Assembly: GCF_044344315.1 (NCBI RefSeq)
Contig: NZ_JBIJDC010000004.1
Span: forward strand, 1-64,000
From: Zoogloea sp044344315
GTDB taxonomy: Bacteria > Pseudomonadota > Gammaproteobacteria > Burkholderiales > Rhodocyclaceae
Reading direction: 5' to 3'
Length of the DNA stretch: 64,000 nucleotides
Shown: one piece after another, positions 42,926 through 52,302 of the stretch
Layout: each line of letters opens with the position of its first letter
Position numbering within the stretch: position 1 is the first letter of the stretch
Program-made: the position numbers and the translations under genes
The notes under the pieces: model-generated
Told to the model about the DNA's origin: nothing
Database searches by the model: none
What the model saw: the letters and a program-made list of their open reading frames with translations, nothing else

Positions 42926-43379
42926 CGCTTCCCCACTGGGCGAAGAGGGCATGGGCGGCCAGGGCGTCCGGGGCGCTCAGGAGCTGCTCGCGGAAGGCGC
43001 GGTCGCTGAACATCTGGGCCAGCTCGGACAGCAGTTGCAGGTGGTGTTCGTTGGCCTGTTCCGGCACCAGCAGCACGAACAGCAGGGAAACCGGGCGTCC
43101 GTCGGGTGCGTCGAAGGGAACCGGCTCGGCCAGGCGGATGAAGGCGCCAAGGGCGTCCTTGAGGCCCTTGATGCGGCCGTGGGGAATGGCAATGCCTTGT
43201 CCCAGCCCGGTGGAGCCAAGCTTCTCCCGGGCAAACAGGCTGTCGAAGACGGTGCTTCGGCCGATTCCGTGGTTATTCTCGAACAGCAGGCCCGCTTGCT
43301 CGAAAGCGCGCTTCTTGCTGCTCGCCTCGAGTCCGACGACCACGTTGGCCGGCGGCAGTAATTTGGCGATGAGATTCAT
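42894..43379 (-). CDS. ptsN: PTS IIA-like nitrogen-regulatory protein
   Basis: A 161-residue EIIA-Ntr protein. The phosphorylated His is in GIAIPHGRIKGL, near residue 66, and the preceding FDSLFAREKLGSTGLG is typical. It regulates potassium transport, nitrogen and phosphate responses by its phosphorylation state. The ATG at 43379 follows AGGAGAG. It lies between hpf and hprK in the usual rpoN-hpf-ptsN-hprK order, with its own TATAAT box upstream. Confidence 0.96.
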   Translation of the reverse strand: MNLIAKLLPPANVVVGLEASSKKRAFEQAGLLFENNHGIGRSTVFDSLFAREKLGSTGLGQGIAIPHGRIKGLKDALGAFIRLAEPVPFDAPDGRPVSLLFVLLVPEQANEHHLQLLSELAQMFSDRAFREQLLSAPDALAAHALFAQWGSDAPDDSSAAV

Positions 43380-43488
43380 GCTTGGACTCTCCTGCATGCG
43401 GCAAGGACCGACACAGGTTTCCGATGAAGGGCGATTCAGGGGGATCCGGAGGCTTGAGCCGCCGGGGCCGTTGTGTCAACTGGGGCGC

Positions 43489-43494
43489 ATTATA
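43489..43494 (-). promoter_or_regulatory. Candidate -10 box for ptsN-hprK inside a large inverted repeat
   Basis: A perfect TATAAT on the minus strand, 110 bases before the ptsN ATG. It sits in the loop of an inverted repeat: 43462-43475 (CCGGGGCCGTTGTG) pairs with 43497-43510 with one mismatch. The repeat may also end hpf transcription. Confidence 0.45.
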
Positions 43495-43538
43495 GCCACA
43501 ACGGTCCCGGGGAAAACGGGATTACTTGCGCCGTCGAA

Positions 43539-43862
43539 TCAGGATTCGGCCACGTGGTGCTTCAGTGAGTCATGGCCGTGGTCGGAGACCTTGTCCTTGT
43601 ACTTCAGAACCTGACGGTCCAGCTTGTCGGTCAGGGCGTCGATGGCGGCGTACATGTCGGAGTCTTCGCTCTCGACATGGATGTCCTTGCCGCGCACGTG
43701 AACGGTGACTTCAGCCTTCTGACGCAGCTTCTCCACCGAGAGGATCACGCCGACGCTGGTCACGTTGTCGAAATGCCGGATCACGCGGTCGAGCTTGGAG
43801 GTGACGTACTCGCGGATCGCCGGCGTAACTTCGACGTGATGCCCCGTGATGTTGAGGTTCAT
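43539..43862 (-). CDS. hpf: Ribosome hibernation-promoting factor, short form
   Basis: A 107-residue protein of the HPF/RaiA family that binds the decoding region of the 30S subunit in slow growth. MNLNITGHHVEVTPAIREYV opens the beta-alpha-beta-beta-beta-alpha fold, with LDRVIRHFDNVTSVGVILSV and DMYAAIDALTDKLDRQV following. The C-terminal dimerisation domain of long HPF is absent. AGAAAGG precedes the ATG at 43862. It lies 16 bases after rpoN. Confidence 0.96.
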   Translation of the reverse strand: MNLNITGHHVEVTPAIREYVTSKLDRVIRHFDNVTSVGVILSVEKLRQKAEVTVHVRGKDIHVESEDSDMYAAIDALTDKLDRQVLKYKDKVSDHGHDSLKHHVAES

Positions 43863-43878
43863 GGTTGCTACCTTTCTG

Positions 43879-45342
43879 TCAGATGGTTTTGCGCAGACTG
43901 ACCGGCGGGATGTCGAGGGACTCGCGGTACTTTGCAATCGTCCGTCGAGCGACCACGATACCCTGCTGGCCCAACAACTCGGCAATCTTCGCGTCGGACA
44001 AGGGTTTCCTCTTGTCTTCTGCCCCCACGAGCTGGCGAATCAGCGCCCGAATCGCCGTCGAGGAGGCAGCACCACCGCTGTCGGTGGCGACGTGACTGCC
44101 GAAAAAATACTTGAACTCGAAAATGCCCCGCGGCGTGGCCATGTACTTTTGGGTGGTCACCCGGGAGACGGTGGATTCGTGTAGATCCAGCTGCTCGGCG
44201 ATCTCCCGCAGGGTAAGCGGGCGCATTGCCACATCGCCATAATCGAAGAACTGGCGCTGGCGGTCAACGATCGCTTGCGAGACGCGTTGGATGGTCTCGA
44301 AACGTTGCTGTACGTTCTTGATCAGCCAGCGGGCCTCCTGCAGGTGGCTGGACAGGGAGCCGCTGGCGCCGCGGTTGTCGCGCAGGATCTGGGCGTACAA
44401 CTGGTTGATGCGCAGCCGCGGCATGGCATCGGGGTTGAGGCTCACCGTCCAGGCGCTGCGGATCTTGCGCACCACCACGTCCGGGACCACGTAACGGGTG
44501 TCAGCCTGGGAGAACTGGGCTCCCGGCCTTGGATTGAGCCCCAGGATCAGGTTGTGGGCTTCGCGCAGGGCATCGTCGTTGCAGCGCAGGGCCCGCTTGA
44601 GCTTGAGGAAGTCGCGGGCGGCGAGTAGTTCCAGGTGCTCGGCAACAATGGCCAGGGCCAGCTGGCGTGCCTCGCTGGGGGGCAGCGTACGCAGCTGCAG
44701 GCCCAGGCACTGGCTCACGTCGGTGGCACCGATGCCGGCCGGGTCCAGGCTCTGGATCTGGCGCAGGGCGATGTTGAGGTCGTCGATCTCGAACTCGAGC
44801 TCCGCAGGCAGCAGGGGCAGGAGATCTTCGAGATCCTGGGTAAGGTAGCCGTCGTCATCGAGGGCTTCGATGAGAAAGCGCACCAGGGCCCGATCCCGGT
44901 CGGACAGGGGGGTCAGGGCCACCTGGGCGTCCAGGTGGTCACGCAGGGACGGTACGGCCGCCTGGAACTCCTGGAAATCGGCGTCGTCGTCGTCGTCCCG
45001 CTGCCCGTTACCGCTGCCAGCCGCCATCCACTCGCCGGCTTCACCGCTGTTGTCGAAATCCCGGTCGGGCTCCCGCTCCCGGTCGGCCTCCCGGGATTGC
45101 TCCTGGTCTCGCTCATGGGCGGCCTCGCTGCCCGCCGGCGCCACCGGGCCGGGGGTTTCGATACGACTGGAGCCCAGGTCCCCTTCGGGCTCTTCCCGTT
45201 CGAGCATCGGGTTCTCGAGAAGGATTTTCTCGATCTCCTGGTTGAGCTCAAGGGTGGACAGCTGGAGCAGTTTGATGGACTGCTGCAGCTGCGGGGTCAG
45301 TGCTAGGTGCTGGGAGAGTTTGAGCTGGAGGCTGGGCTTCAT
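43879..45342 (-). CDS. rpoN: RNA polymerase sigma-54 factor
   Basis: A 487-residue sigma factor. Region I is Gln-rich (MKPSLQLKLSQHLALTPQLQ), an acidic region II lies around 60-115, and the core-binding and DNA-binding regions follow. The RpoN box ARRTIAKYRESL is intact near the C-terminus, so it can read -24/-12 promoters. One such promoter (52188-52202) lies in this window. It is encoded between lptB and hpf, the conserved order. Confidence 0.98.
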   Translation of the reverse strand: MKPSLQLKLSQHLALTPQLQQSIKLLQLSTLELNQEIEKILLENPMLEREEPEGDLGSSRIETPGPVAPAGSEAAHERDQEQSREADREREPDRDFDNSGEAGEWMAAGSGNGQRDDDDDADFQEFQAAVPSLRDHLDAQVALTPLSDRDRALVRFLIEALDDDGYLTQDLEDLLPLLPAELEFEIDDLNIALRQIQSLDPAGIGATDVSQCLGLQLRTLPPSEARQLALAIVAEHLELLAARDFLKLKRALRCNDDALREAHNLILGLNPRPGAQFSQADTRYVVPDVVVRKIRSAWTVSLNPDAMPRLRINQLYAQILRDNRGASGSLSSHLQEARWLIKNVQQRFETIQRVSQAIVDRQRQFFDYGDVAMRPLTLREIAEQLDLHESTVSRVTTQKYMATPRGIFEFKYFFGSHVATDSGGAASSTAIRALIRQLVGAEDKRKPLSDAKIAELLGQQGIVVARRTIAKYRESLDIPPVSLRKTI

Positions 45343-45357
45343 GAGTCGTCTCGGTGC

Positions 45358-46080
45358 TCAGAGCCTGAAGTGTTCGCCGAGGTACACCTGGCGCACCTGC
45401 TCATTGTGGACGATCTCGTCCGGGCGGCCGCTGGCGAGCACTTCGCCCGCATTGATGATGAAGGCGCGGTCGCAGATGCCGAGGGTTTCGCGGACGTTGT
45501 GGTCGGTGATCAGGACGCCGATACCCTTGTCCTTCAGGAAGCGGATGATTTTCTGGATGTCGATCACGGCGATCGGATCCACGCCGGCAAAGGGCTCGTC
45601 AAGGAGGATCAGGCGCGGGTCGGTGGCCAGGGCGCGGGCGATCTCGCAACGGCGTCGTTCGCCACCCGACAGGGAAATGGCGGTGCTGTCACGGAGGTGC
45701 TCGATGCCCAGCTCGTTGAGCAGCTCGTCGAGGCGTGCAGCGATCTGGGCCTTGCCGTGGTGCTGTAGCTCGAGCACGGCCTGGATGTTCTCGGCTACGG
45801 TGAGCTTGCGGAACACGCTCATTTCCTGGGGCAGGTAGGACAGGCCGAGGCGTGCGCGCTGGTGGATGGGGCGATGGGTCAGAACCTGGTCGTCAAGGGT
45901 GATCTCGCCCCCGTCGGCAGCCACCAGGCCGACGATCATGTAGAAGCAGGTGGTCTTGCCTGCGCCGTTGGGGCCGAGCAGGCCGACGACCTCGCCACTG
46001 CCGACGTCGAAGGAGACGTCGTGGACGACTGTGCGGGCCTTGTACTTCTTGCGCAGGTTGCTGACTTTAAGCAGGCTCAT
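45358..46080 (-). CDS. lptB: LPS export ABC transporter ATP-binding protein
   Basis: A 240-residue ATPase that powers LPS transport from the inner membrane (LptB2FGC). Walker A is GPNGAGKTTCFYM, the Q-loop DDQVLTHRPIHQRARLGLSYLPQ, the signature SLSGGERRR and Walker B RLILLDEPFAGVDP. The usual lptC-lptA genes upstream are absent; recX lies there instead, and the genes overlap by 14 bases. Confidence 0.97.
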   Translation of the reverse strand: MSLLKVSNLRKKYKARTVVHDVSFDVGSGEVVGLLGPNGAGKTTCFYMIVGLVAADGGEITLDDQVLTHRPIHQRARLGLSYLPQEMSVFRKLTVAENIQAVLELQHHGKAQIAARLDELLNELGIEHLRDSTAISLSGGERRRCEIARALATDPRLILLDEPFAGVDPIAVIDIQKIIRFLKDKGIGVLITDHNVRETLGICDRAFIINAGEVLASGRPDEIVHNEQVRQVYLGEHFRL

Positions 46081-46516
46081 CGCCGGGGTGTTCTCTCAGG
46101 ACTCTACGAATGATTTCGGTTGAAAAGCCGCGACCTTGAAGGAATCTCGCCTGCCGTGCCCATTCTCGCGCGTCTGCGGGTGGCGTGGCGAATTTTCGGC
46201 GCTGGATTTCGCGGGCCCGGTCGAGTTCGCTGTCGGTATTACTCTCCTCAATGGCGGAGGCGATGAGGTCCTGGGCCACGCCGCGCCTGGCCAGTTCCAT
46301 CCGCAGCCGGCTGGCACCAAAACGGGTGGCCTTGGCACGGATGTAGGCGTCGGCGAAGCGGGCATCGGAGAGCAGCCCGAGCTCGACCAGGCGATCGAGC
46401 TCGGCATTGACTTCGTCCTGGCTACCCAGCCCGTCCAGCTTGCGGGCCAGTTCGACCCGCGAGTGTTCCCGCAGGGCCAGGCAGCGCAGGGCGCGCTCAT
46501 GCAGACTCTGGGCCAT
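46067..46516 (-). CDS. recX: RecA regulator RecX
   Basis: A 149-residue all-helical protein that limits RecA filament growth. It has three-helix repeats, opening LHERALRCLALREHSRVELARKL, then LVELGLLSDARFADAYI and ARRGVAQDLIASAIEE. It follows recA by 28 bases and is probably read from the SOS-controlled recA promoter. Its 3' end overlaps lptB. Confidence 0.95.
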   Translation of the reverse strand: MAQSLHERALRCLALREHSRVELARKLDGLGSQDEVNAELDRLVELGLLSDARFADAYIRAKATRFGASRLRMELARRGVAQDLIASAIEESNTDSELDRAREIQRRKFATPPADAREWARQARFLQGRGFSTEIIRRVLREHPGDEPA

Positions 46517-46544
46517 CGACCTGATGCTTTCGCCTTCGGGGCTT

Positions 46545-47576
<1,032 letters not shown>

Positions 47577-47671
47577 CTGTCTGATCCTTGCTGAAAGGGT
47601 TTTGGAGATTATGGCACAGAGTTTGCGTGCGGGTGGACGCGCTGCAGCAGGTACAGAGTGTGCTTGCGCGA

Positions 47672-47691
47672 TACTGATATTTTATACAGTT
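47672..47691 (-). promoter_or_regulatory. LexA-binding SOS box of recA
   Basis: CTG-N10-CAG is exact: CTG at 47674-47676 and CAG at 47687-47689 with an all-A/T spacer, inside TACTGATATTTTATACAGTT. This matches the E. coli-type SOS box. It lies between pncC and recA, facing recA. Confidence 0.85.
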
Positions 47692-47737
47692 ATCGGCAAA
47701 GGTCTACCTTGATCGCAGGGGGGCTCCCTGCTGCCGT

Positions 47738-48223
47738 TCAGGCGTAGCGGCGCAGCAGCTCTTCGAGGGCGAAGATCACGGCCTGGTAGCGCACGGACTC
47801 CCGATCTCCATCGAAATGACAGGTTGCGGTGCCTGGCGTTTCACCCGCGCGGCCCCAGCCGAAGCACACCGTGCCCACGGGTTTTTCCGGCGAGCCGCCG
47901 GTGGGTCCGGCTACCCCCGAGATGGATAAGGCCAGGTCGGCCTCGGCCCGTTCGAGGGTGCCCCGCACCATGGCGGCGGTAGTCTGCTCGCTGACGGCGC
48001 CATGGCGTGCCAGGGTCATGGGCGATACGCCCAGCAGGGCGCACTTGGCATCGTTGGAGTAGGTGATGAATCCGCAGTCGAACCAGGCCGAGCTGCCAGC
48101 GGTGGCGGTGACCACCTCGGCGACCCAGCCGCCGGTGCACGATTCGGCGGTTGCGAGTCGCCAGCCGCGGGCCTGCAGGCGCTCGCCGACCAGGTGGGAG
48201 AGGGTTTCCAGGCGGGCGTCCAT
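47738..48223 (-). CDS. pncC: Nicotinamide-nucleotide amidohydrolase (CinA C-terminal domain)
   Basis: A 161-residue enzyme that deamidates NMN to NaMN in pyridine-nucleotide recycling. It corresponds to the stand-alone CinA C-terminal domain: LATAESCTGGWVAEVVTA with the catalytic Ser, ITYSNDAKCALLGV, and LSISGVAGPTGGSPEKPVG. Its ATG overlaps the pgpA stop (TGATG), showing coupled translation. It lies upstream of recA. Confidence 0.96.
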   Translation of the reverse strand: MDARLETLSHLVGERLQARGWRLATAESCTGGWVAEVVTATAGSSAWFDCGFITYSNDAKCALLGVSPMTLARHGAVSEQTTAAMVRGTLERAEADLALSISGVAGPTGGSPEKPVGTVCFGWGRAGETPGTATCHFDGDRESVRYQAVIFALEELLRRYA

Positions 48224-48702
48224 CAGGCAATCAACCTCACGAGAAGAGCCAGCACCAGCAGGGTATAGCCGGCGGCCAGCAGGTCATCGAACATCACGCC
48301 CAGACCGCCGCGGGTGCGCTCGTCCACCCAGCGGATGGGGGGCGGTTTGACGATGTCGAAGAAGCGAAACAGCACGAAGGCGGTGGTTTGCCAGGCCAGG
48401 GTGGGTGGGGTGAGCCACAGCACCAGCCAGATGGCAACGATCTCGTCCCACACGATGCCGCCATGATCGGCCACCCCGAGGGCCCGCCCGGTACGCTCGC
48501 AGGCCAGGATGCCGAACAGGAAGCTGGCCAGCAGCAGCCCACCGAACAGGGGGTCGGACAGGGGCGCACGCACAAAGGGAAAGAGCAGCCAGCCGACCAG
48601 GGTACCGGCGGTGCCCGGGCCTTTCGGCATCAGCCCGGAGCCGAAGCCCAGGGCGATGAAGTGGGCTGGGTCGGACACCAGGAAGCGCAGGGTCGGCTTC
48701 AT
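48223..48702 (-). CDS. pgpA: Phosphatidylglycerophosphatase A
   Basis: A 159-residue membrane enzyme that dephosphorylates phosphatidylglycerophosphate to phosphatidylglycerol. The family blocks are ALGFGSGLMPKGPGTAGTLVG, VWDEIVAIWLVL and the FRFFDIVKPPPIRWVDER cluster with acidic metal ligands. Three or four membrane segments are present. It overlaps thiL by four bases and pncC by one. Confidence 0.97.
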   Translation of the reverse strand: MKPTLRFLVSDPAHFIALGFGSGLMPKGPGTAGTLVGWLLFPFVRAPLSDPLFGGLLLASFLFGILACERTGRALGVADHGGIVWDEIVAIWLVLWLTPPTLAWQTTAFVLFRFFDIVKPPPIRWVDERTRGGLGVMFDDLLAAGYTLLVLALLVRLIA

Positions 48703-49667
48703 GTGTTGCGGCCGAAGTGGTCGTAGCCGCGGACGGCCAGGTCGTCGAGCTGGCCATTGGCGTGGCGCAGTTGCAGCTGGCCTGCTGTGGCGGTGAGGCG
48801 GCCGATGCGGTGCAGGGGCAGGTCGAGGCGGGCCGACAGGGCGGCCAGTTCGGCGCGGCGCTCGGCAGGTGCGGCGAACAGCAGCTCGTAGTCGTCGCCG
48901 CCGGCGGTGCAGGCCTGGAAGGCCCGGGCCGGGTCGCCACAGGCGGCGATCAGCGGCGCCAGGGGCAGGGCGGCCTCATCCACCTCGGCGCCGACCGCGG
49001 ACAATTCGAGAATGTGATCCAGGTCGCCCAGCAGGCCGTCGGAGACATCGAGCATGGCCGTGGCCATACCGCGCAGGGCCAGCCCGAGGGCGACCCGGGG
49101 CTGGGGGCGTTGCAGGGCCGCCAGGCAGTTGCTGCGCCAGTCGGCAGCGAGCCGGACTTCGGCTTTCAGGTGAGCCAGACCGAGGGCGGCCCGGCCCGGT
49201 GCGCCGGACACCCACAGGTCATCGCCCGGCCGGCCGCCGCTGCGGGTGATGGCCTGGCCAGCCGGCACCTCGCCAAAGATGGTCGGGCACAGGTTGAGCG
49301 GGCCGCGGGTGGTGTCGCCACCGATGGCATCGATGCCGAAGGCCTCGCAGCAGGCGAAGAAGCCTTTGGCGAAGGGCGCGATCCAGCTTTCGTCGGCACT
49401 CGGCAGGCTCGCCGCGAGCACCACCCAGCGCGGTTCTGCGCCCATGGCGGCAAGGTCGGAGACGTTCACCGCCAGGGTCTTCCAGCCCAGGTCTTCCGGG
49501 TCGGTATCGGCAAAGAAGTGGGTGCCGGCCACCAGCATGTCGGTGGAGATGGCCAGCTGCATGCCGGGGCGGGCGCGGATCAGGGCGGCGTCATCGCCGA
49601 CTGCCAGGTCAGTATGACGGGCAGGGCGGGTGAAGTGACGGCGGATCAGGGCGAATTCGGAGGGCAT
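48699..49667 (-). CDS. thiL: Thiamine-monophosphate kinase
   Basis: A 322-residue PurM-fold kinase that makes thiamine diphosphate from thiamine phosphate. The conserved blocks are AVGDDAALI, STDMLVAGTHFF, GWKTLAVNVSDLAAMGAEP and IGGDTTRGPLNL; MLDVSDGLLGDLDHIL is in the second half. The order nusB-thiL-pgpA is common in proteobacteria. It follows nusB by 31 bases. Confidence 0.97.
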   Translation of the reverse strand: MPSEFALIRRHFTRPARHTDLAVGDDAALIRARPGMQLAISTDMLVAGTHFFADTDPEDLGWKTLAVNVSDLAAMGAEPRWVVLAASLPSADESWIAPFAKGFFACCEAFGIDAIGGDTTRGPLNLCPTIFGEVPAGQAITRSGGRPGDDLWVSGAPGRAALGLAHLKAEVRLAADWRSNCLAALQRPQPRVALGLALRGMATAMLDVSDGLLGDLDHILELSAVGAEVDEAALPLAPLIAACGDPARAFQACTAGGDDYELLFAAPAERRAELAALSARLDLPLHRIGRLTATAGQLQLRHANGQLDDLAVRGYDHFGRNT

Positions 49668-49698
49668 CGCGATGGGCTGGGCGCCGTCAGTGCCGGGT

Positions 49699-50175
49699 TC
49701 AGCCCTGGTCGCCGTTGCGGGCGGCGCGGCGCTGCTGGGCGTTGGCCTCCACCTCGTCGGTGCGCACGCGGGCGGCCAGCTTGTCGAGTACGCCGTTCAC
49801 GAACTTGTGCCCGTCGGTGCCGCCATAGCCCTTGGCCAGTTCGATGGCCTCGTTGATGATGACCCGGTAAGGGGTCTCCGGGCGGTGGATCAGCTCGAAG
49901 GTGGAAATCAGCAGGATGCCGCGCTCGATCGGCGACAGCTCATTGAGCGGGCGATCGATGTAGGGCGCGAAGCCCACTTGCAGCTCGGGCGCGTTGCTGA
50001 TGGTGCCGCGCAGCAGGCCGAGGAAGAGATCCCGGTCGCACTTGTCGAAACCGCCGACTTCGCCGAGCTGGCTTTCGATGGAGGTGAGCTGGGCCTGGCT
50101 CAGCAGCCACTGGTAGACGCCCTGCAGGGCGAACTCGCGGGCGCGGCGGCGGGGAGATTTGTTGGGGGTGCTCAT
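49699..50175 (-). CDS. nusB: Transcription antitermination protein NusB
   Basis: A 158-residue all-helical protein that binds boxA RNA with S10 in rRNA antitermination. The opening RRRAREFALQGVYQWLLS and the C-terminal INEAIELAKGYGGTDGHKFVNGVLD are diagnostic. The start overlaps the ribH stop (ATGA), so ribH and nusB are coupled, a very common arrangement. Confidence 0.98.
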   Translation of the reverse strand: MSTPNKSPRRRAREFALQGVYQWLLSQAQLTSIESQLGEVGGFDKCDRDLFLGLLRGTISNAPELQVGFAPYIDRPLNELSPIERGILLISTFELIHRPETPYRVIINEAIELAKGYGGTDGHKFVNGVLDKLAARVRTDEVEANAQQRRAARNGDQG

Positions 50176-50642
50176 GCCAGTGCCTTCAGGAGACGGGCCA
50201 TCTCGACGGCGGCCTGGGCACAGTCGGCACCCTTGACCTGCATGCGGGCCAGGGCCTGGTCGTCGTCTTCGGTGGTGAGGATGCCGTTGGCGATGGGCAC
50301 GCCGGTATCCAGGGTGACGCGGCTGATGCCGGCGCCTTGTTCATTGGAGACCAGTTCGAAGTGATAGGTCTCGCCGCGGATCACTGCACCGAGGGCGACC
50401 AGGGCGTCGAAACGACCACTCCGGGCCATGACCTGCAGGGTCAGCGGTGCTTCGAGGGCGCCGGGCACGGTGGCGATGGTGATGGCGTCGCTGGCGACTC
50501 CGAGGCGTTGCAGCTCGGCGGTACACGAGGACAGCAGGCCCTCGCAGACGTCAAGGTTGAAGCGGCACATGACGACACCGACGCGGAGGCCACGGCCGTC
50601 CAGGTTCGGTTCGATTTCACGGATGTTTTCGTAGCGGGGCAT
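50172..50642 (-). CDS. ribH: 6,7-dimethyl-8-ribityllumazine synthase
   Basis: A 156-residue enzyme joining 5-amino-6-ribitylaminouracil with dihydroxybutanone phosphate, the penultimate step of riboflavin synthesis. Visible are VPGALEAPLTLQVMA, DALVALGAVIRGETYHFELV with the catalytic His, and GILTTEDDDQALAR. It lies between ribBX and nusB. Confidence 0.98.
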   Translation of the reverse strand: MPRYENIREIEPNLDGRGLRVGVVMCRFNLDVCEGLLSSCTAELQRLGVASDAITIATVPGALEAPLTLQVMARSGRFDALVALGAVIRGETYHFELVSNEQGAGISRVTLDTGVPIANGILTTEDDDQALARMQVKGADCAQAAVEMARLLKALA

Positions 50643-50669
50643 GGGATGTCCTGTAAGTGAGGCTGGGCG

Positions 50670-51770
50670 TCAGGCGTCAGGCGCCACGTGGCCGACGACG
50701 GTCAGGCCGAAGCCGGCCATGCTGGGGATCTTGCGCGGGCTGGCGAGGATCTTCATCCGGCCCACATTGAGGCCGGACAGGATCTGCGCGCCGATGCCGA
50801 ACAGGCGCGGATCCCACTTCTGGGCGGGGCGGCTGGCGCTGGCTTCACCGGACAGCTGGGCCAGGAGATCCTGGCCGGTCTGGGGGCGGTAGAGCAGCAC
50901 GATGACACCGTGGCCGTGCTCGGCAATGTGCTTGAGGGCGGCATCCACCGGAAAGCTGTGGCGACCGCTGGCGGGGTCGAGGAAGTCGAGCACCGAGACG
51001 GGCTCGTGGACGCGGACCAGGGTGTCCACCTCGGGGCGGATGTCACCAAAGGCCATGGCCAGGTGCACTTCGCCAGAGGTTTTGTCCTCGAAGGCCGACA
51101 GGCGGAAGGGGCCGTAGGGGGTATCCACGTTCTTCTCGCTGACCTTCTCGACCAACTTTTCGGTGCGGGCGCGATACTCGATGAGGTCGCGGATGGCGCC
51201 GATCCTGAGATCATGTTCCCTGGCGAACTCGATCAGTTCCGGCAGGCGCGCCATCGTGCCATCGTCGTTCATGATCTCGCAGATCACGGATGCGGGCTCC
51301 AGCCCGGCGATGCCGGCCAGGTCGCAGCCTGCTTCGGTGTGACCGGCGCGGATCAGCACGCCGCCCGGCTTGGCCATGATCGGGAAAATGTGGCCTGGCT
51401 GGACGATGTCGGTGGCCTTGGCATGACGGGCCACTGCGGCCTGCACGGTACGTGCCCGGTCGGCCGCGGAGATGCCGGTGGTGACGCCCTCGGCGGCCTC
51501 GATGGACACCGTGAAGGCCGTGCTGAACTGGCTGCGGTTGTCCCGCGCCATGTGGTTGATGCCCAGCTGGCGGCAGCGTTCTTCGGTCAGGGTGAGGCAG
51601 ATCAGGCCGCGGGCGTGCTTGGCCATGAAGTTGATGGTTTCGGGGGTGATGAACTCGGCGGCGATGACGATATCGCCTTCGTTCTCCCGATCTTCCTCGT
51701 CCACGAGAATGACCATCCGGCCGGCCTTGATGTCGGCAATGATGTCCTGAATGGGGGCGAGTGCGCTCAT
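50670..51770 (-). CDS. ribB: RibBX: DHBP synthase fused to catalytically dead RibA-like domain
   Basis: A 366-residue protein. The N-terminal DHBP synthase domain (about 1-200) is complete: DEEDRENEGDIVIAAE, GLICLTL and HTEAGCDLAGIAG. It makes 3,4-dihydroxy-2-butanone 4-phosphate from ribulose 5-phosphate. The C-terminal domain looks like GTP cyclohydrolase II, but the zinc Cys cluster (C-x10-C-x-C) and the GRGIG motif are missing; the region reads VRVHEPVSVLDFLDP then GHGVIVLLYRPQTG. This corresponds to the described RibBX type. A separate RibA must be elsewhere. No FMN riboswitch was recognised upstream. Confidence 0.92.
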   Translation of the reverse strand: MSALAPIQDIIADIKAGRMVILVDEEDRENEGDIVIAAEFITPETINFMAKHARGLICLTLTEERCRQLGINHMARDNRSQFSTAFTVSIEAAEGVTTGISAADRARTVQAAVARHAKATDIVQPGHIFPIMAKPGGVLIRAGHTEAGCDLAGIAGLEPASVICEIMNDDGTMARLPELIEFAREHDLRIGAIRDLIEYRARTEKLVEKVSEKNVDTPYGPFRLSAFEDKTSGEVHLAMAFGDIRPEVDTLVRVHEPVSVLDFLDPASGRHSFPVDAALKHIAEHGHGVIVLLYRPQTGQDLLAQLSGEASASRPAQKWDPRLFGIGAQILSGLNVGRMKILASPRKIPSMAGFGLTVVGHVAPDA

Positions 51771-52187
51771 GGCAAGGATTCTCCGGCAAGGGGTGAGTGC
51801 TGACCCTGGAGGCGCGCGTGTTCGCGGGCGACAGGCCCGCCTGGCCGCAACGACGGGTTCTTCAGTGATCTTCTGCGATTCATGAGCATGGTGCTGAGTG
51901 CCCTGTCGGATCGACAGCGGGCAGTCAGGCCGTCAAGTGTTTCCTGGGCCGGCCATTTTCCCACACCCGGGCGGCCAAGCGCGACTTTATCCACCGTAAG
52001 CCGTTCCTGCCGCGCGGGCAGGATTCCGGGCGTCGCCTGGCGGGCGGGCATCCGGCGGTGCGGCCGACCCCCAGAAGTGGGGTAAATGCCCCGATTTTTC
52101 TGGGCTCTTTGCCCCTGCGCGTCGGTCAGGCGCCGTTTTTCGGCGGAAAAGTATTTGATATCAGTGGCTTGTTGGTGTGACGGGTGG

Positions 52188-52202
52188 TGGCACGAGGTTT
52201 GC
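52188..52202 (+). promoter_or_regulatory. Sigma-54 (-24/-12) promoter of the PEP-CTERM gene
   Basis: TGGCACG-AGGT-TTGC is an exact match to the RpoN consensus, with GG at 52189-52190 and GC at 52201-52202, ten bases between. It lies about 100 bases before the PEP-CTERM ATG. The rest of the 532-base gap 51771-52302 holds the ribBX promoter region and two overlapping small hairpins (52068-52092). I see no gene there. Confidence 0.85.
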
Positions 52203-52302
52203 GCTTATGTCTGTGCCGCGGGGTCGCACGGGTGTGCATCCGGTCAATCGGCACCGCACCGAAACGTCCCGACGGACGAGACAACAAGGGAAGGGAAAAA
52301 CA

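Noticed and set aside
51767..52051. Minus-strand 94-codon frame upstream of ribBX
   Set aside because: No recognisable composition, signal or ribosome binding site; it overlaps the ribBX start and likely promoter region.
52068..52092. Two mutually exclusive small hairpins sharing GGGG (CCCC-agaagt-GGGG and GGGG-taaatg-CCCC)
   Set aside because: They lie upstream of the sigma-54 start site, so would not be in that transcript; four-base stems are weak evidence.
51771..52140. FMN riboswitch upstream of ribBX
   Set aside because: The conserved RFN core segments could not be found on the minus strand.
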